Positions 24,018 to 35,735 of a stretch of 64,000 nt of DNA are shown here, piece after piece. Below the pieces are notes generated by a model, which worked only from the letters and a program-made list of their open reading frames with translations, made no database searches and was not told the origin of the DNA. Positions within the stretch are counted from its first letter, which is position 1, and every line of letters begins with the position of its first letter. Origin of the DNA: Sipunculus nudus (lineage: Eukaryota; Annelida; Sipuncula; Golfingiida; Sipunculidae). The stretch lies in contig CM049308.1 in the NCBI GenBank assembly GCA_026874595.1, forward strand, positions 48,861,327 through 48,925,326, read 5' to 3'. Position numbers and translations under genes: made by a program.

Positions 24018-26236
24018 GTTTTTAGCTCAGCTGACAATAAGTCATCTGAGCTATAGTTGTGGTCCATTGTCTGTCGTCCGTCAGTCTGTCGGCCTGTCCG
24101 TCTGTCTGTCCGGATGTCCGTCCGTAAGACTGGCACGTTTCAACACCATTGGACTTACAAATCTGAAATTCGGCATACAGTTAGATGTCCCCAAAATCAC
24201 CTACCATGCTGAAAAAAGGGTCAATAAGACTTCGTTCCTTCGAGATATTAAGGAAAAACCTCAATTTTTATTAGAAATCTATTTTCACACTTCAGGACTG
24301 CCTAATATCAAAACCACTCATCTGGTTTTCTTCATATTTACCATAAAGTTTCCTCTATATAGTTCCTATGTACATGCCAGAAATTATGTCAGTATTATTT
24401 AATTTAAAAAAGTTATGGGCCCAAACATAATGGACTTTGTAACAAATTCAGGAAAGATATTTGGTCACTTAAGACCAAAAGTGTTAAAGGTAGGGACTTT
24501 TTTTCAGTAATAAAACTTTAATTGATCAAAATTTAATTGTCTACCAAAAATTAAGATCAAAATCTGTTAAATTTTTCTAAATATTGGCAAAAATAAAAAA
24601 ATGGTACCTTAAATTTTGCCCAAGTTTGACCATTGCACGTTTTTTCCCTGTAACTGCTGAGGATTTAATTTTCAAAGCATGTTTTTGTTACCATTTCAAC
24701 TGTTAACACCAAAAATTTGAAACCAGTTGATCAAAAACTGTAGATTTTATTCAAGTTTTTAAGCACCATGTCACACATTGTGTACATCAAGCTAGTGTTA
24801 TGCAGTTTGCTAGAGCTCAGCTCCCCAGCTTCAGCTCTAAGTTCCTTAAATTTGGCATTCAGTTAGATGTCTCCAAAATCCCCTACCATGCCAATAATTT
24901 GATCACTAGGACTTAATTCCTTCAAAATATTAATGAAAAACTTCATTTTTCCATTAAACACCCATTGTTACACTGTAAGACTGCCTAATATCAGAACCAC
25001 TGATCTGACTTTGATCATATATAATATACATATTTTTCTATACATTCGCTATGCACATGCCAGAAATGATGTCAGTATTGCGTAATTGTTTTAAGTTATG
25101 GGCCCAAACATAATGCACTTTTTAAAAAATCAAGAAATATATTTACTCCCTTAACAAGAGGATTGCTGAAGCTAGAGATTTTTTGTCAGTGATGTAACAA
25201 TATTTAATCAAGATTCAATTGAATACCAAAAATTAGTTCTGAATTTTTCAAATTTTATAAGTTATTAGTATAAATATAAAATTAGTACCTTAAATTTTGC
25301 ACAACGGTGACCATGGCACTTTTGTTTCCTGAGAGCACTGTTGATATAATTTTCATATCATGCACATATAAGGATTTCATCTTTGTAGTTCAGAAAGCTG
25401 AAAGAAATTGGCCAAATATTGTAGCTTTTATTAATGTTTTTATGAGACCATGTCAGACCCAGGCTCAATACAGCCCCTCTTCAGTCACCTGTATGTTGAC
25501 CTTGTTGACCTTTCAGCAGATTATGCACCCTTGAGCGAAGCATACACTGGGGCAGCCAGGCAGCTAATGCCCAGCCACAGTTGATCCAGGTGTCCAACCC
25601 AACTCATCTAGTAGTTTTGAAAAACAACATAACAATAAACAATAAATGAATAATTTTTATTGGCTTTTAATAACAAAGTAAAGAAAAATTTATAGAAAAG
25701 GAATTTGTTAGTTGATGAGTAACAGGAAGTTAACTTGTAGTTACTGATGATGTAAGAATCTTGTATGGCTGGATAGAATGTCAGTGTCAATGTTATTCCA
25801 AATACCGTAGATCCGCATTTTGCCGCCGCACGTCGTCTAATGGCCCCACCCCATATTCGTAAAATATCTGGAAGGCTCCTTCACTGGAGTAAAAATTCCC
25901 AAAACCTTACTTAATGGCCGCACCACATTCTCACCATGTTCCATTGGCGGGTGGGATATGGGAACACAACGAAAAAAAGGTTCTTTTCTTAAACGCTAGG
26001 CTGCAGCCAGGAATGCTGCGGTATGCTGATATACGGTCAGGCATAACAGTTTTGGGACAGTTGCAACTGTGTTTGTTGCTTGGCTTTGCTAATTAATTAA
26101 TTTAATTAATTTATTAAACCGCCTGATCTACCTGATTAGAATGGATGACAATTTGTTCGGTTTATGACGACTCATCCAAGAGGAATCCTAGTAGGGCCAC
26201 GAAATTAATTTGACATGTCACTGAATGCCGGAGAAT

Positions 26237-26745
26237 CTTGCGCCTTTAACTTGACTAATTAAAGTTCAATGGGACATCAAAGCATTGTATGGGACGACTG
26301 TAATTTTAACATTATTTAGACATTATACATCGTCAGTCATTTAACAACAAAACATTTAAATAAACGACACCCGCGTCGGTGATCATATTTCCAGAACACC
26401 TCGGGTTGTGCTGATCATAATATATGCAAAATGGTGTCTGAACCGTCAACCGGTAAAAGATGCAACATAAAATGATTACGGAACTTGCGGGCCTTGCGCC
26501 TTTACCCTGTCTAATTAAACTTCAGTTGGACATCAAAGCCAATGGTACTCTTTGTGATGGCTTTTATTTACACTCTATATAACGTCGGTCAATTAACAAC
26601 CTTGACAAAACCTTTGAATAAGCGAATCCCGCGTTGAGCCTTTACACGTACACACAGGGTCCTTCTGATCATAATATATGCACACTGGTGCCCGAACCGT
26701 CTGCTAGCAAAACTATGACTAGTACCCTGCTCTATTATGGCCCTC
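26237..26745. repeat. Two-copy ~256-bp tandem repeat inside the TIR transposon
   Basis: Unit 1 starts CTTGCGCCTTTAACTTGAC at 26237 and unit 2 CTTGCGCCTTTACCCTGTC at 26493. Both contain CTGATCATAATATATGCA followed by GGTG and CGAACCGTC. The units differ at many positions, so the duplication is not recent. Confidence 0.75.
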
Positions 26746-27257
26746 AGCCAAGCATAGAGACAGGCGTACAACGCCATCTTAAATTCTCCCAGTTGCAACT
26801 TCTGACAAAACTGTAGACTGGTTCCAACTCCAGTATGCACGCTCATTCCAGTTGCCATGGACGTTCACGCGATCCTGGTTGATTGTCCCTGAAGATTTCT
26901 TATAAAATAACTTTCTTTAGTTATTGCTAGTTTTCAAATATTGAAGAATGAGTTGTTGCACAAAATTGAATAATGGATGTATAGATAATACCGTTAATAC
27001 TATATACTGAATCTTCGATATTCCACTGTGTGTAGCAGTGATTTATTATTAATACCTATAAATCTTATCATTATGTCACACGTTATGTTCAGCCAACCTT
27101 TGGTAACTTCTCTGAGCAAAATAAATGCTTATTTTTATCATATATAATACATACTGGAGTTGGAACCAGTCTGCCGGGAGTACAAAAGATGACGTTGTAC
27201 GCCCGTCTCTATGATTGGTGTAGAGCAGTGGTACCATAATAGAGCGGGGTACCAGTC
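26717..27257. repeat. Internal inverted pair of ~110-120 bp
   Basis: The segment 26717-26837 (CTGCTCTATTATGG, CATAGAGACAGGCGTACAAC, AGACTGGTTCCAACTCCAGT) is repeated in reverse complement at 27150-27257. The arms are diverged. It is probably a second hairpin structure or an older element nested within the TIR transposon. Confidence 0.75.
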
Positions 27258-28721
27258 TAGCAAAACGTGCCATATTTAAAGATTACGGAACTAGCTGGTG
27301 AGGTAATGACCTATGAGTGCCATCTATTGACAATTTGATGAACGAAGAAGTATCTGAAGGTGAACGCAGGTTTAATTGCCGAAGGATGTATGGTCTTTGG
27401 TTATCTTTTGTTTTACAGTTTATTTTAAAAGAAATGATATGTTCAAGAAATATCTTAAAATAATGTTTTACCGATATTGCAGCCATACTCAAATAATTTG
27501 GCAAGTGAATATCGATCTTTTATCAATCATTGCGTAAAAATTGCCGTGGTTTATGACTGACTCAGAAAAGTTTTATAATACATATAAGCCTGTTTAAAAT
27601 ATCAATTTTACATTTTATAAAATTAATAATGACTAGAATTAATAGACAAAATGCAGTATCATTAAATATACATTCCCAGTATTCACTTCTTCCTCAGCCT
27701 ATTATCGACCATTGCCCCTCGGTGGGCCGTTGAGTCTCTTGTACATGTTTGAATTCAGCCTAACCTGCGTTTTATAGCCGCATCCCTTGTCGAGAAATAT
27801 TAGTCAGGATTTTCGGCTGTAAGTCTTATTTTATGGCCGCGGCGGCAAAAAGCGGATCTACGGTAACACCATGCAGTCACCTATGGTATTTTTCAGATAA
27901 ATTTTAATGATAAAAAAATAAATCATATTATTCATTACTAATCATTAGGGATCATATGAAGGAAATTAATGATAGACAAAGATGCAGTTGATAATATTAA
28001 TCTAGATTCCTACAGTGTCTAGTGTGTAGATTGATGTGAAAGTAGTCCAAAGTGAATATATTACATTTATTTTTTTTAATATAAATAAAAGCCATAAAAC
28101 CAGGTACTTATGATCATTATTTAAATGTGTGAATTTTGTACATTCTGGATTCTCAACACCATTGTTTGGTGAAAACTGAATAAATACCAGACATGGTGGG
28201 AATACTACAAATATGAATATATACTGCATTAAAAAATTTTATTGCATAAGAATGGGAATTCAGGTAAAAATTAAAGTATTTGAATACCAGTGCAGATACT
28301 TTCAAAATGTATTCATGCATGCATTCATGAATATATTCTATAATATTATTTCAATTATCATTTCAGTTATATTTTATTTTTAAAAATCATATGGTTTTCT
28401 TATTAAAAATTATATTTGCACAATATTTGTTATTAAATTTTAATAATTAGTTAAACTCTTTTATTATATGTGCTGCTTATAAGTTATATGGCCAAGTCAA
28501 AATTTGTGTGACAGTAGCACTCCATTTGTTAATAAAATAAATGAAATCAATTCTCTTCCCTGTCTCCAAAGATACTATCAAAATCATACATAAGCTAAAC
28601 ACCAACAACTCGTAATAAAGCTTATATTTATTACCACACAAAACCAGCATGTGCCTCTTTACCAAATCATATTTTTTATCATATATAACAGCTGAGCGCC
28701 ATGACCCATGAATCCCTTGTT

Positions 28722-28850
28722 GACTTATCTGCCTAAAATTTGCATATGTATACAACTTGGACAGCTTTCTCAATTTTGTGGTAGGTGGCGCAACCTACAT
28801 ACACATTTCCACTGCAGACATACATGCTAATATGCAACACACCTCACTCT
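28722..28850 (+). repeat. Remainder of the interrupted D-family module
   Basis: GACTTATCTGCCTAAAATTT, GGACAGCTTTCTCAATTTTG and GTAGGTGGCGCAACCTAC continue the module left at 24017, after the long element. Confidence 0.7.
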
Positions 28851-29567
28851 ATTTCCCCATGCCACTCAATCCATGCGTCACTTCACCCATTCCACTCTGA
28901 TTTTGGTGGATACATGTAGTTGCTTGTCGACTACCCTTATTCTAGTTTTTTTTACAATTGCACCAGTAGTTAACATGCAGACACAGTCATGAGCTTGATC
29001 CTTAACCTTGAACTGATTAGACATGAAGTCACTCTCCTTGTAATTAAATTAAGATGGGGATGGACATATTGGATATACTCTATATATCTAAGGTCTATTA
29101 GCAAAATGCATAATTTTGAGCACTCTGAGAGTTACCCATTGTTCAAGGTGCCATGTTGTATTCAGAAATCAGGGCTGACAAGTTTTTATCAAGACACAAA
29201 TTGTAACTGCTTGACATAGAAACTTTTTTTTCATAAAATCCTGGTAGGTCCTTGGTAAATCTCTTTGCATACCAAAAAGCATACAAGTCAGCTGATTGTC
29301 ATGACTGATGGGTCACTTGTTAATAATAAATGCCTGCCTTCAATAGAAGCCTGTCTTGTTTAGATGGCAGGTCAAATCAGAATGCCCTGGTATCTGATCA
29401 AGGAACTTTGGTACATACTTACCCACAATTTCTCCACCACATGCTCCAATAAGCATCCGTTTTATTTCACATATTTTTAACAATAGATTGGGAAGGAGAA
29501 AGGTTTAATGTTTAAAAAATAAATTAAATCATTGTAAAAAAATAACCATTTACAATTTGTTTTGTAG
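28851..29567. other. Intron sequence with a degenerate A/G-type end
   Basis: 29085-29325 contains AGGTCTATTAGCAAAATGCA, TTGAGCACTCTGAGAG and the terminus CAGCTGATTGTCATGACTGA with GGGTCACTTGTT, an A/G-family 3' part. The rest shows nothing I recognise. TTTGTTTTGTAG at 29556-29567 is the acceptor of the next exon. Confidence 0.5.
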
Positions 29568-30061
29568 GGAAAAACAGATTAAAAAAGAACAAGCAGAGAG
29601 AGAGTGAAGGTGATGAAGAGGATGAAGGAGACAGTAGACAACTGCCACATCATCCTATGTTCTACACATCACCACCTCATTCTGGCTACTTCCCACCTCC
29701 AGTCTATACATACCCACAGGTGCCGATCATGTTCAGCCCACCACTACCTGGCCAGCAAATTATGAACCCTGCTGGGCCTGCTGTATTCCCAGTGGCACAG
29801 TCTTCCCCAATGGCAGGTTCAGCAGGACAAGTATCTCCATCTGGTGCCAGAGAAACAAATGTCATTTTCCCAAATCTGCCCGGCCAAAATGTTAATGTGG
29901 ATGAGAAGGGCCATGTAACACCTTTGTATGGTGTGGGATCTGTCCAGGGACGAACAAGTGGTGCTGCTAGTGGTCATGATGCCTCTGTGATTCGTGAACA
30001 AAATCGTCAGATTTCAAAGTTACTTGCTGAACTTGATGCCTCTAGGGATATGATGAAAAAG
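29568..30061 (+). CDS. MIPOL1: MIPOL1-like gene, exon 3 of those seen (largest)
   Basis: Acceptor TTTTGTAG; donor AAAAAG|GTACAG at 30062. Two bases complete a Gly codon with the previous exon, then 164 codons. Three zones are visible: a Lys/Arg then acidic stretch (NRLKKNKQRESEGDEEDEG), a Pro/Tyr-rich disordered stretch (SGYFPPPVYTYPQVPIMF and PLPGQQIMNPAG), and a helical end with REQNRQISKLLAELDASRDM. The last zone corresponds to the start of the MIPOL1 coiled coil; human MIPOL1, from memory, has IAFLLKELDILRTSNKKLQQ in this place. The exon is flanked by two direct copies of the long element R1. Confidence 0.88.
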
Positions 30062-30225
30062 GTACAGAATTTTTGTAGGTAAAGCATTCCATTATGGTGG
30101 ATGTTCAAGAATGGGATCACAAAATATGGGTTCAAGGTTATTTATTCCAGTAATGGTACATGAAAATTAGATGTGAATGATGTCTATACAGTACAGGAGT
30201 AATAAAATATACCTGTCAGTCTTTT

Positions 30226-33122
30226 TAGCTCAGCTGACTATAAGTCATCTGAGCTATAGTCGTGGTCCATTGTCCGTCGTCCGTCCGTCTGTCCGTCCGT
30301 CCGTCCGTCCGTCCGTAGATGTGGCACGTTTTGAAACCGTAAGACCTAGGAATCCAAAATTAGGCATAATGTTAGATGTCCCCAAGATCTCCTACCAAGC
30401 CGAAAACTGGGTGTTTGCAACTTTGTTCCTTTGAGTAATTAAGGAAAAACCTCAATTTTTTATTAAAAACCTATTTTCACACTTCAGGACTATCTAATAT
30501 CAAAACCACTCATCTGTTTTACCTCATATTTACCATAAATATTCCTCTATATAGTTCCTATGTACATGCCAGAAATTATGTCTGTATTATTTAATTTTAA
30601 AAAGTTATGGGCCCAAACATAATGCATTTTGTAAAAAATCAGAAAAGATATTTGATCACTTAACACAAAAAATGTTAATGCTATGGACCTTTTTTCCAGT
30701 AATATAACTTTAATTAATCAAAATAAATTGTATACCCAAAATTAGATGAAAATCTTTTAAATTTTTTAAAATATTAATAAAAATAAAAAATTAGTACCTT
30801 AAATTTTGCCCAACTTTGACCATGGCACGTTTTTTTCCTGTAAGTACTGTGGATTTAATATTCACAGCATGTTTTTGTTAGCATTTCAACTGTAAACACC
30901 AAAAATTTGAAACCAGTTGATCAAAAACTGTAGATTTTAATCAAGTTTTTAAGCACCATGTAACATATTGTTTACATCAAGCTAGTGTTATGCAGTTTGC
31001 AAGAGCTCAGCTCCCCAGCTTCAGCTCTAAGTTCCTTAAATTCGGCATACAGTTAGATGTCTCCAAAATGCCCTACCATGCCAAGAATTTGGTCACTAGG
31101 ACATTCAAGATATTAATGAAAAACTTCATTTTTCCATTAAAAACCCATTGTTACACTTCAAGACTGCCTAATATCAAAACCACTGATCTGACTTTAATCA
31201 TAAATAATATACATATTTTTCATTCTCTATGCACATGCCAGAATGATGTCAGTATTGTGTAATTGTTTTAAGTTATGGGCCCAAACATAATGCACTTTGT
31301 AAAAAATCAAGAAATATATTTACTCCCTTAACAAGAGCATTGCTGAAGCTAGAGATTTTTTTGTCAGGGATGTAACATTATTTAATCAAGATTCAATTGA
31401 ATACCCAAAATTAGTTCTGAATTTTTCAAATTTTATTTAGTATAAATATAAAATTAGTACCTAAAATTTTGCCCAACTGTGACCATGGCACGTTTGTTTC
31501 CCGTGAGCACTGTTGATATAATTTTCATATCATACACACATAAGCATTTCAGCTTTTTAGTTTAGAAAGCTGAAAGAAATTGGCCAAAAATTGTAGCTTT
31601 TATTAATGTTTTTTATGAGACCCTGTCAGACTTTGGCTCTCTCCAGCCCCTCTTGAGTCACCTGTATGTTGACCTTGTTGACCTTTCATCAAATTATGCA
31701 CGCTTGAGGCAAGGCATACATGGAATCCAGGCAGCTTATGGCAAGCCACAGTTGATCCAGGTGTCCAACCCAACTCATCTAGTAGTTTTAACCAAGAACA
31801 TAACAAAAAACAATAAATTAATAAACTTTTATTGGTTTTTAATAACAAATTAAAGAAAAATAGAAAAGGAATTTGTTAGTTTATAATAACAGGAAATTAA
31901 CTTGCAGTTACTGATGATATAAGAATCTTGTATCGATGGGTAGAATGTCATATATTCCAAATAACACCATGCAGTCACCTATGGCATTTTTCAGTTCAAT
32001 TTTAATGATAAAGAAGTGAATCATATTATTCATTACTAATCATTAGGGATCATATGAAGGAAATTAGACAAAGATGCAGTTCATAATATTAATCTAGATT
32101 CCTGCTGTGTCTAGTGTGTACATTGATGTGAAATTAGTCCAAAATGAATTTTTTACAGTGTATTTTTTAATATAAATAAAAGCCATAAAACCAGGTACTT
32201 ATGATCATTATTTAAATGTGTGAATTTTGTATATTCTGGATTCTCAACATCATTGTTTGGTGAAAACTGAATAAATTCCAGACATGGTGCAAATACTTTG
32301 TAATTGTATTTAAATACGAATATGATTTTGTACTCCATTATAAAATTTCTTGCATAAAGAATGGGAATTCAGGTAAAAATGAAAATATATGAATACTCGT
32401 GCAAATACTTTCAAAATGTATTCATGAATGCATTCATGAATATATTCTTTAATAGTATTTTAATAATCATATCAGTTATATTTCATTTTAAAAAATCATA
32501 TGATTCTCTTATTATTTTTAATAAAAATTATATTTGGGACAATATTTGTATTTTTTTTAATAAATAGTTAAACTCTTATATTATATGTTCTGCTTTTAAG
32601 TTATATGGCCAAGTCAAAATCTGTGTGACAATAGTACTCCATTTGTTAATAAAATAAATGAAATCAATCCTCTTCCCTGTCTCCAAAGGTACTATCAAAA
32701 TCATACATAAGCTAAACAACAACAACTCATAATACAGCTTATATTTATTACCACACAAAACCAGCATGTGCCTCATTTCAAAATAATATTTTTTTATCAT
32801 ATATAACAGCTGAGCGTCGTGACCCATAGGTCCCTTGTTTAATAAATAGTTAAACTCTTATATTATATGTTCTGCTTATAAGTTATCATGGCCAAGTCAA
32901 AATCTGTGTGACAATAGCACTCCATTTGTTAATAAAATAAATGAAATCAATCCTCTTCCCTGTCTCCAAAGATACTATCAAAATCATAGATAAGCTAAAC
33001 ACCCACAACTCATAATACAGCTTATATTTATTACCACACAAAACCAGCATGTGCCTCATTTCTAAAAAATATTTTTTTATCATATATAACAGCTGAGCGT
33101 CGTGACCCATAGGTCCCTTGTT
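30226..33122 (+). mobile_element. Long A-family element R1, copy 2, with duplicated 3' end
   Basis: Same 5' hairpin and CCGTCCGTC tract as copy 1 and the same order of inner phrases (GCTAGTGTTATGCAGTTTGC at 30982, ATCATTAGGGATCATATGAA at 32039). It ends a first time at about 32836 (AACAGCTGAGCGTCGTGACC, CCCTTGTT), then the last ~285 bp are repeated directly (32839-33122) with the same terminus. The site ATTCCAAATAACACC at 31954-31968 is the empty counterpart of the TIR transposon in copy 1. Confidence 0.82.
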
Positions 33123-33639
33123 TGATGTACTGTTGTCACCTACACAAGTCCTTAAATAATCCCAGTCTCCAGGCATGTTCTTTTTTTTTGCCATTTGAGT
33201 TTTTTATCTTTGAAGTGTAGCTTTGTTTCACATTAAATTTGAATGAACCCATTCCATATTATAAATGACACATTGTGTGCTAACAAATCTCAGATTATTC
33301 TGCTGTTCAAATAAATATGTAATAATATTTGCCTGTGTCATGTGCAGCGTATTTTTTTAAACATTTATCACATTTTTGTTTAAGTACTTTTTTTCCTCCT
33401 TAGAGTACAATAAGTTTATATAAATGTTGTCTTCAGTGTCAGGATTATTATAAACAGAATTGTCAAATCTCTACTTTTGATGGCCCATTATATTGCCTGG
33501 AGCCTGTGTTGTAAAAAACCCTGCTCTTTTAGCAAGGTTAAATGCACTGAAAGCATTACCACTGCAGTGAGAGACTGCCTAAAAATTGTTCTTACAAAAT
33601 GTGTTTGTCATTAATAAGAATTGCATATTATGCTTTCAG
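33123..33639. other. Intron sequence, nothing recognised
   Basis: AT-rich; ends with ATTATGCTTTCAG, the acceptor of the next MIPOL1 exon. Confidence 0.5.
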
Positions 33640-33745
33640 TTGCAAGAAAAGCTTCGGTTGACTGAAACGGAACTTGAATCCCTAAGACTGGCTAGCCAGA
33701 CACAAGAAGCTGAAATACAAGCAAATTGTTCTGGTAAAATCTCAG
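33640..33745 (+). CDS. MIPOL1: MIPOL1-like gene, exon 4 of those seen
   Basis: Acceptor TGCTTTCAG; donor TCAG|GTGAGT at 33746, a strong consensus. Phase 0 start, 35 codons (LQEKLRLTETELESLRLAS onward) plus one base. It continues the coiled coil: human MIPOL1 has KLQQKLAKEDKEQRKL at the same place by memory, and the exon junction falls after the Lys-Lys pair. Heptad-like leucine spacing is visible. Confidence 0.88.
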
Positions 33746-34430
33746 GTGAGTTCAAGGACACAGGAAACTAATTGTCTAAATAACTAAAGGTAGGGTAGCT
33801 CATGCTCAGTATAACTTTAGGATCCCTGACAGGATAAAAGTTGTTTGAGGGGCAATGTGGGACAGTACAAGCCAAGATGTTCACCTTGAAGACTCCTAAA
33901 TCTGTACCAATAGCTCATCTGAACTAGAGCAGTTGTTAAGGATATCAGACGAGAAAATTCCAGGGTTATTTCAGCCAACTAATAACTCTGCCACATGTCA
34001 GGGCTGAAGCATCAGATTGAGAATATCAAACTATGAATGAATATTATATTTGTATTCACAGAAAATAAATGTGAACGTGAAAGAATATTGTGTCATTTTC
34101 CCTCCAGCCTTATCCAATTAGCAGCATGAGTTGCTTGATGTTTGATCATCCATTCAAAATTTACATTTTCTTCAAGCAATAGTGGTGTCACCTTAAAGAA
34201 AAATCATTGACTTTTTTATACTGGTGACTTGATCAGTGGCAGTTCTTAAATGTGCAGAATGAAAGCTAATATGGTTTTATGTGTTATACTTACTCATAGC
34301 ACCTGACACAGTTTGCAGAAGTCTGGAATCTGCAAGAAGTGACCATGATCTCATGTCAGTATGAGAGCTGACTATTGTTTGATATAATGTTCATGTGAAA
34401 TGACCTTGGGACGTGTTCTCATGGTGTGCC
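33746..34430. other. Intron sequence, nothing recognised
   Basis: No open frame or repeat relation that I can support. Confidence 0.45.
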
Positions 34431-35705
34431 TGCCTGGGGTTTCAACTTCAGATCAGGGCAACCTTGGGATATTCAGGGTCCAGGGCAAATGTCCTGCAAA
34501 ACATGAAGTAGGTCAGAGTGACCTTTAATTCTCTGAGCTACAGGCCAAAAGCATGATTTTGAGCACCCAGACAGTTAGACAGGGCACATATTGTACCTGT
34601 TAGCCCTAGAATATTCTAACAGAATGTCCAGGGAGGTTCTTGGCAAATCTTGGAAACCTGAAACCAGGTCATGGTGATCTATAATCTGCAAAATGCAGGC
34701 CATACACATGATTTTGAGCACCTAGACAGTCAGACAGGGCAAGACTAAACTAAACTGTTGGACCCTGATCCTTATAATGTAACATCCAGGGAGGTCCTTG
34801 GCAATTCTCCTTTAAATCCAGAAATTAGATCACTGTTGCAGATCTATATGCAGTGTGCAGTAGGAAAAACACAATTTTAGCATGGTGAAAGTCAGATGGA
34901 CACAAATCAATACAGTTAGACATAGAACTTTCAGCAGGTCCTGGGCATATATCCTTCAAACACCTGAGATTAGGTCTTGCTGACTTACAGTCTTTGAGCT
35001 ACGAGTTGAAAACCTAATTATGAGCTCTGAGGAGGTCAGACCGGGCACAAATCTTAACTGTAGGATCTAGAAATGTCTTACCTAATGTTAAGGGATGTCA
35101 TTCTAATTTATCTCTCTACACCTTAAATAAGGCCACTCTGACTCATATTCAACAAGATCTGTGAAAGAACATGATTTAAGCATCCTATTGGACCTAGAAA
35201 CTTCAAATTTAATTAGGATCCAGGATCCCTGTAAAATCTTCTTTGAAACTGTGAATTAAGTTACTGTGACCTTTATACTGTGAGCTATGTGAAAGAACAT
35301 GACTTGAGCACACTAAAAGTCAAATGGACATGATTTTTAGCTGTTAGACCCAGAAACTTCTGTTTTAATTTAGCTCCAGGAACCATGTAAAATCTTCTTG
35401 GAAACCCTGAATTAAGTGACTGTGACCTTTATACTGTGAGCTATGTGAAAGAACATGACTCGAGCACACTATAAGCCACCCTTCTGACTTAGCATCTTTA
35501 ATTTTTATAGGAAACCCTAAATAAGGTCGCCGTAACATATTTGCTACTGACCATGGTCAAAAAGCATGATACCCATTGTACAAGGTTCCTTAACAATTAT
35601 TTTTCACCAGGCCATAGCATCAGTAATTAATACAATACATGCATAGCCTATTTGCCAAATTGAGCTGAGCATAATGGCCTATGGGCCACTTGTTGAATAT
35701 AAACC
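34431..35705 (+). repeat. G-family array of ~160-bp modules with A-type end
   Basis: Modules share CAGACAGTTAGACAGGGCAC (about 34568), CAGACAGTCAGACAGGGCAA (about 34723), TCCAGGGAGGTCCTTGGCAA (34782) and the alternation of TGACCTTTATACTGTGAGCT (35269, 35428). The terminus GAGCTGAGCATAATGGCCTA with GGGCCACTTGTT lies at 35661-35694. The family is related to 50441-51470 and to parts of 42130-42340. Confidence 0.65.
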
Positions 35706-35735
35706 TGATGAGATTTTTGGTGAGTTGGTGTTCCT

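Larger units (their letters stand above)
25805..27863. mobile_element. TIR DNA transposon with TA target duplication
   Basis: Terminal inverted repeats of 25 bp with one mismatch at 25805-25829 and 27839-27863 (CCGTAGATCCGC ... GCGGATCTACGG). It is flanked by TA at 25803-25804 and 27864-27865. The paralogous sequence at 31951-31975 reads ATTCCAAATAACACC without the element, an empty site that proves the boundaries and the TA duplication. The longest inner frames are below 90 codons and show no transposase motifs, so it is non-autonomous. TA duplication is typical of the IS630/Tc1/mariner group, but other superfamilies also use TA. Confidence 0.9.
24018..28721 (+). mobile_element. Long A-family element R1, copy 1, inserted in the D array
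   Basis: 5' end TTTTTAGCTCAGCTGAC with TAAGTCATCTGAGCTATAG, then GTCGTCCGTCAGTCTGTC; 3' end AACAGCTGAGCGCCATGACC and CCCTTGTT at 28689-28721. Without the nested transposon it is about 2.64 kb and aligns with 30226-32836 throughout. Both flanks (24000-24017 and 28722 onward) belong to one interrupted D module, which fixes the element's ends. I find no obvious target duplication. It has no long open frame, so it is non-autonomous; its mobilising machinery is not identifiable. Confidence 0.8.

Noticed and set aside
29819-30001. Minus-strand frame opposite the large MIPOL1 exon
   Set aside because: Shadow of the true coding frame; the plus strand has matching phases and homology.
31653-31853. 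66-codon frame beginning MSHLYVDLVDLS in R1 copy 2
   Set aside because: The corresponding sequence in R1 copy 1 (25480-25620) is disrupted by stops and indels, so the frame is not conserved.
24018-33122. R1 as an LTR retrotransposon or Helitron
   Set aside because: No direct terminal repeats bounding an internal region, no polymerase frames, and the ends lack the 5' TC and 3' CTRR with hairpin that define canonical Helitrons.
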